Positions 63,419 to 64,000 of a DNA stretch of 64,000 nucleotides are shown one piece after another. Positions within the stretch are counted from its first letter, which is position 1. Each line of letters opens with the position of its first letter. Where the stretch lies: positions 1-64,000 of the forward strand of contig CAJTNJ010000004.1 in the NCBI GenBank assembly GCA_910577565.1, written 5' to 3'. The notes beneath the pieces are model-generated. The model had not been told where the DNA came from. It was given only the letters and a program-made list of their open reading frames with translations, and did not search any database. This stretch comes from an uncultured Oscillospiraceae bacterium. GTDB taxonomy: Bacteria; Bacillota; Clostridia; Oscillospirales; Ruminococcaceae. The translations under genes were made by a program, and so were the position numbers.

Positions 63419-64000
63419 TTAATAAATATAAAATTTATTTATTTGATTTTGTGATATGTCATATCCAAATGCACCTATGTATACTAACTTTACGGCGCTT
63501 TGTTTATTTTCATGTGTGCTTAAAGTCTCTAACTTCATATTATAACAAATTACAGAATTATCACTTAAAACAAGCACATTATTCCCATCGCTTTTTATAC
63601 ACCTAATGTTATTGTTTGACTCTATTTGCCCAATAATACTTCCTAATTTATCGTATACTACAATATTGCAGTTAAATTTAACCTCTTCTCCAAATAAAAG
63701 TACGGTATAATTATTTTGCGTTGTAACATATTGCTTTAATTTTTGGGTATATATAATATCTTTTATTTTGCTCCCATTTTTATCCATAACAACCATTTTA
63801 TTATCGCATACAGCATGAATATATCCGCCTTCCAAGCCTATAGAAATTGGCATAGAATTTTCAATATCTGTTTTAAACAACTCGCGACTCTGAGAAAAAT
63901 TCAGCCCATAAACAACACCTTTAGTGAAACCTTCACTAGCGCCAATTGTTGCAACAACACAACCTTTACCTTTGTTTGTGAACTGAAGATCAACAATTAA
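63419..64000 (-). CDS. DUF5711-like beta-propeller protein (partial, 5' end outside window)
   Basis: The frame is open from 63419 to the window end, so the gene starts beyond 64000; the TTG at 63880 is internal because homologous-looking coding sequence continues upstream (VDLQFTNKGKGCVVATIGA, VVYGLNFS). The protein has repeated beta-strand patterns such as MVVMDKNGSKIKDI and IVVYDKLGSIIGQI, like a WD40/PQQ-type propeller, as in DUF5711 proteins of Clostridia. Those are often membrane-anchored and sit beside cvpA. Function is unknown. Confidence 0.7.
   Translation of the reverse strand, partial: LIVDLQFTNKGKGCVVATIGASEGFTKGVVYGLNFSQSRELFKTDIENSMPISIGLEGGYIHAVCDNKMVVMDKNGSKIKDIIYTQKLKQYVTTQNNYTVLLFGEEVKFNCNIVVYDKLGSIIGQIESNNNIRCIKSDGNNVLVLSDNSVICYNMKLETLSTHENKQSAVKLVYIGAFGYDISQNQINKFYIY

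Overview
The window is AT-rich chromosomal DNA from a spore-forming member of the Clostridia (Bacillota). The evidence is a complete spoIIIA operon (AA to AH), spoIIGA-sigE, a type III glutamine synthetase, frequent TTG/GTG starts and strong Shine-Dalgarno sequences. Oscillospirales-like relatives are my best guess, but the sequence alone does not fix the genus.

Region by region. 1-605 holds the end of an rRNA operon (23S 3' end, 5S) and tRNA-Asn. 640-2372 is a graveyard of decayed insertion sequences (IS256-like, IS1-like, IS481-like). 2420-5920 has htpG under a perfect CIRCE/HrcA operator and a secreted S66 peptidase. 6174-11097 is the spoIIIA operon behind a sigma-E-like promoter. 11584-12698 holds a cysteine hydrolase and a two-motif DUF305-like protein. 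12895-14571 is spoIIGA-sigE behind a Spo0A-type promoter with the unusual 22-bp spacer. Then come a P-type cation pump, a hotdog thioesterase and a second IS481-like relic. 19383-20752 is infC-rpmI-rplT with an AUU start and an L20-type leader. 20804-33976 is a dense housekeeping run (SpoU methylase, dprA, topA, trmFO, plsX, rnc, radical SAM, smc, ftsY, rdgB). 34273-38222 carries a nadD-yqeK fusion, rsfS and leuS.

From 38.3 kb the window turns patchier. A GC-richer IS5-family element is followed by the minus-strand group glyA-rarA-small membrane protein, then rpmB. Next is an accessory block (about 43.28-50.61 kb) in which two same-direction IS1-like relics bracket a secreted C39-like peptidase and a 1608-residue surface protein with C-type lectin, InlB-type, Ig-like and YDG repeats. 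greA-lysS and an L,D-transpeptidase follow. On the minus strand are leuA, glnA type III and a decayed asnA, then another IS1-like relic, a ClpE/ClpC-like unfoldase, a CvpA-family protein and a DUF5711-like protein cut by the window end.

The most distinctive points are the IS-bracketed lectin/YDG block, the spo promoters readable directly in the sequence, HrcA-type control of htpG, a probable non-AUG start for leuA, an asnA in decay beside glutamine synthetase, and an IS1-like family seen at several stages of internal deletion. No CRISPR array, phage or recognisable defence system was seen.
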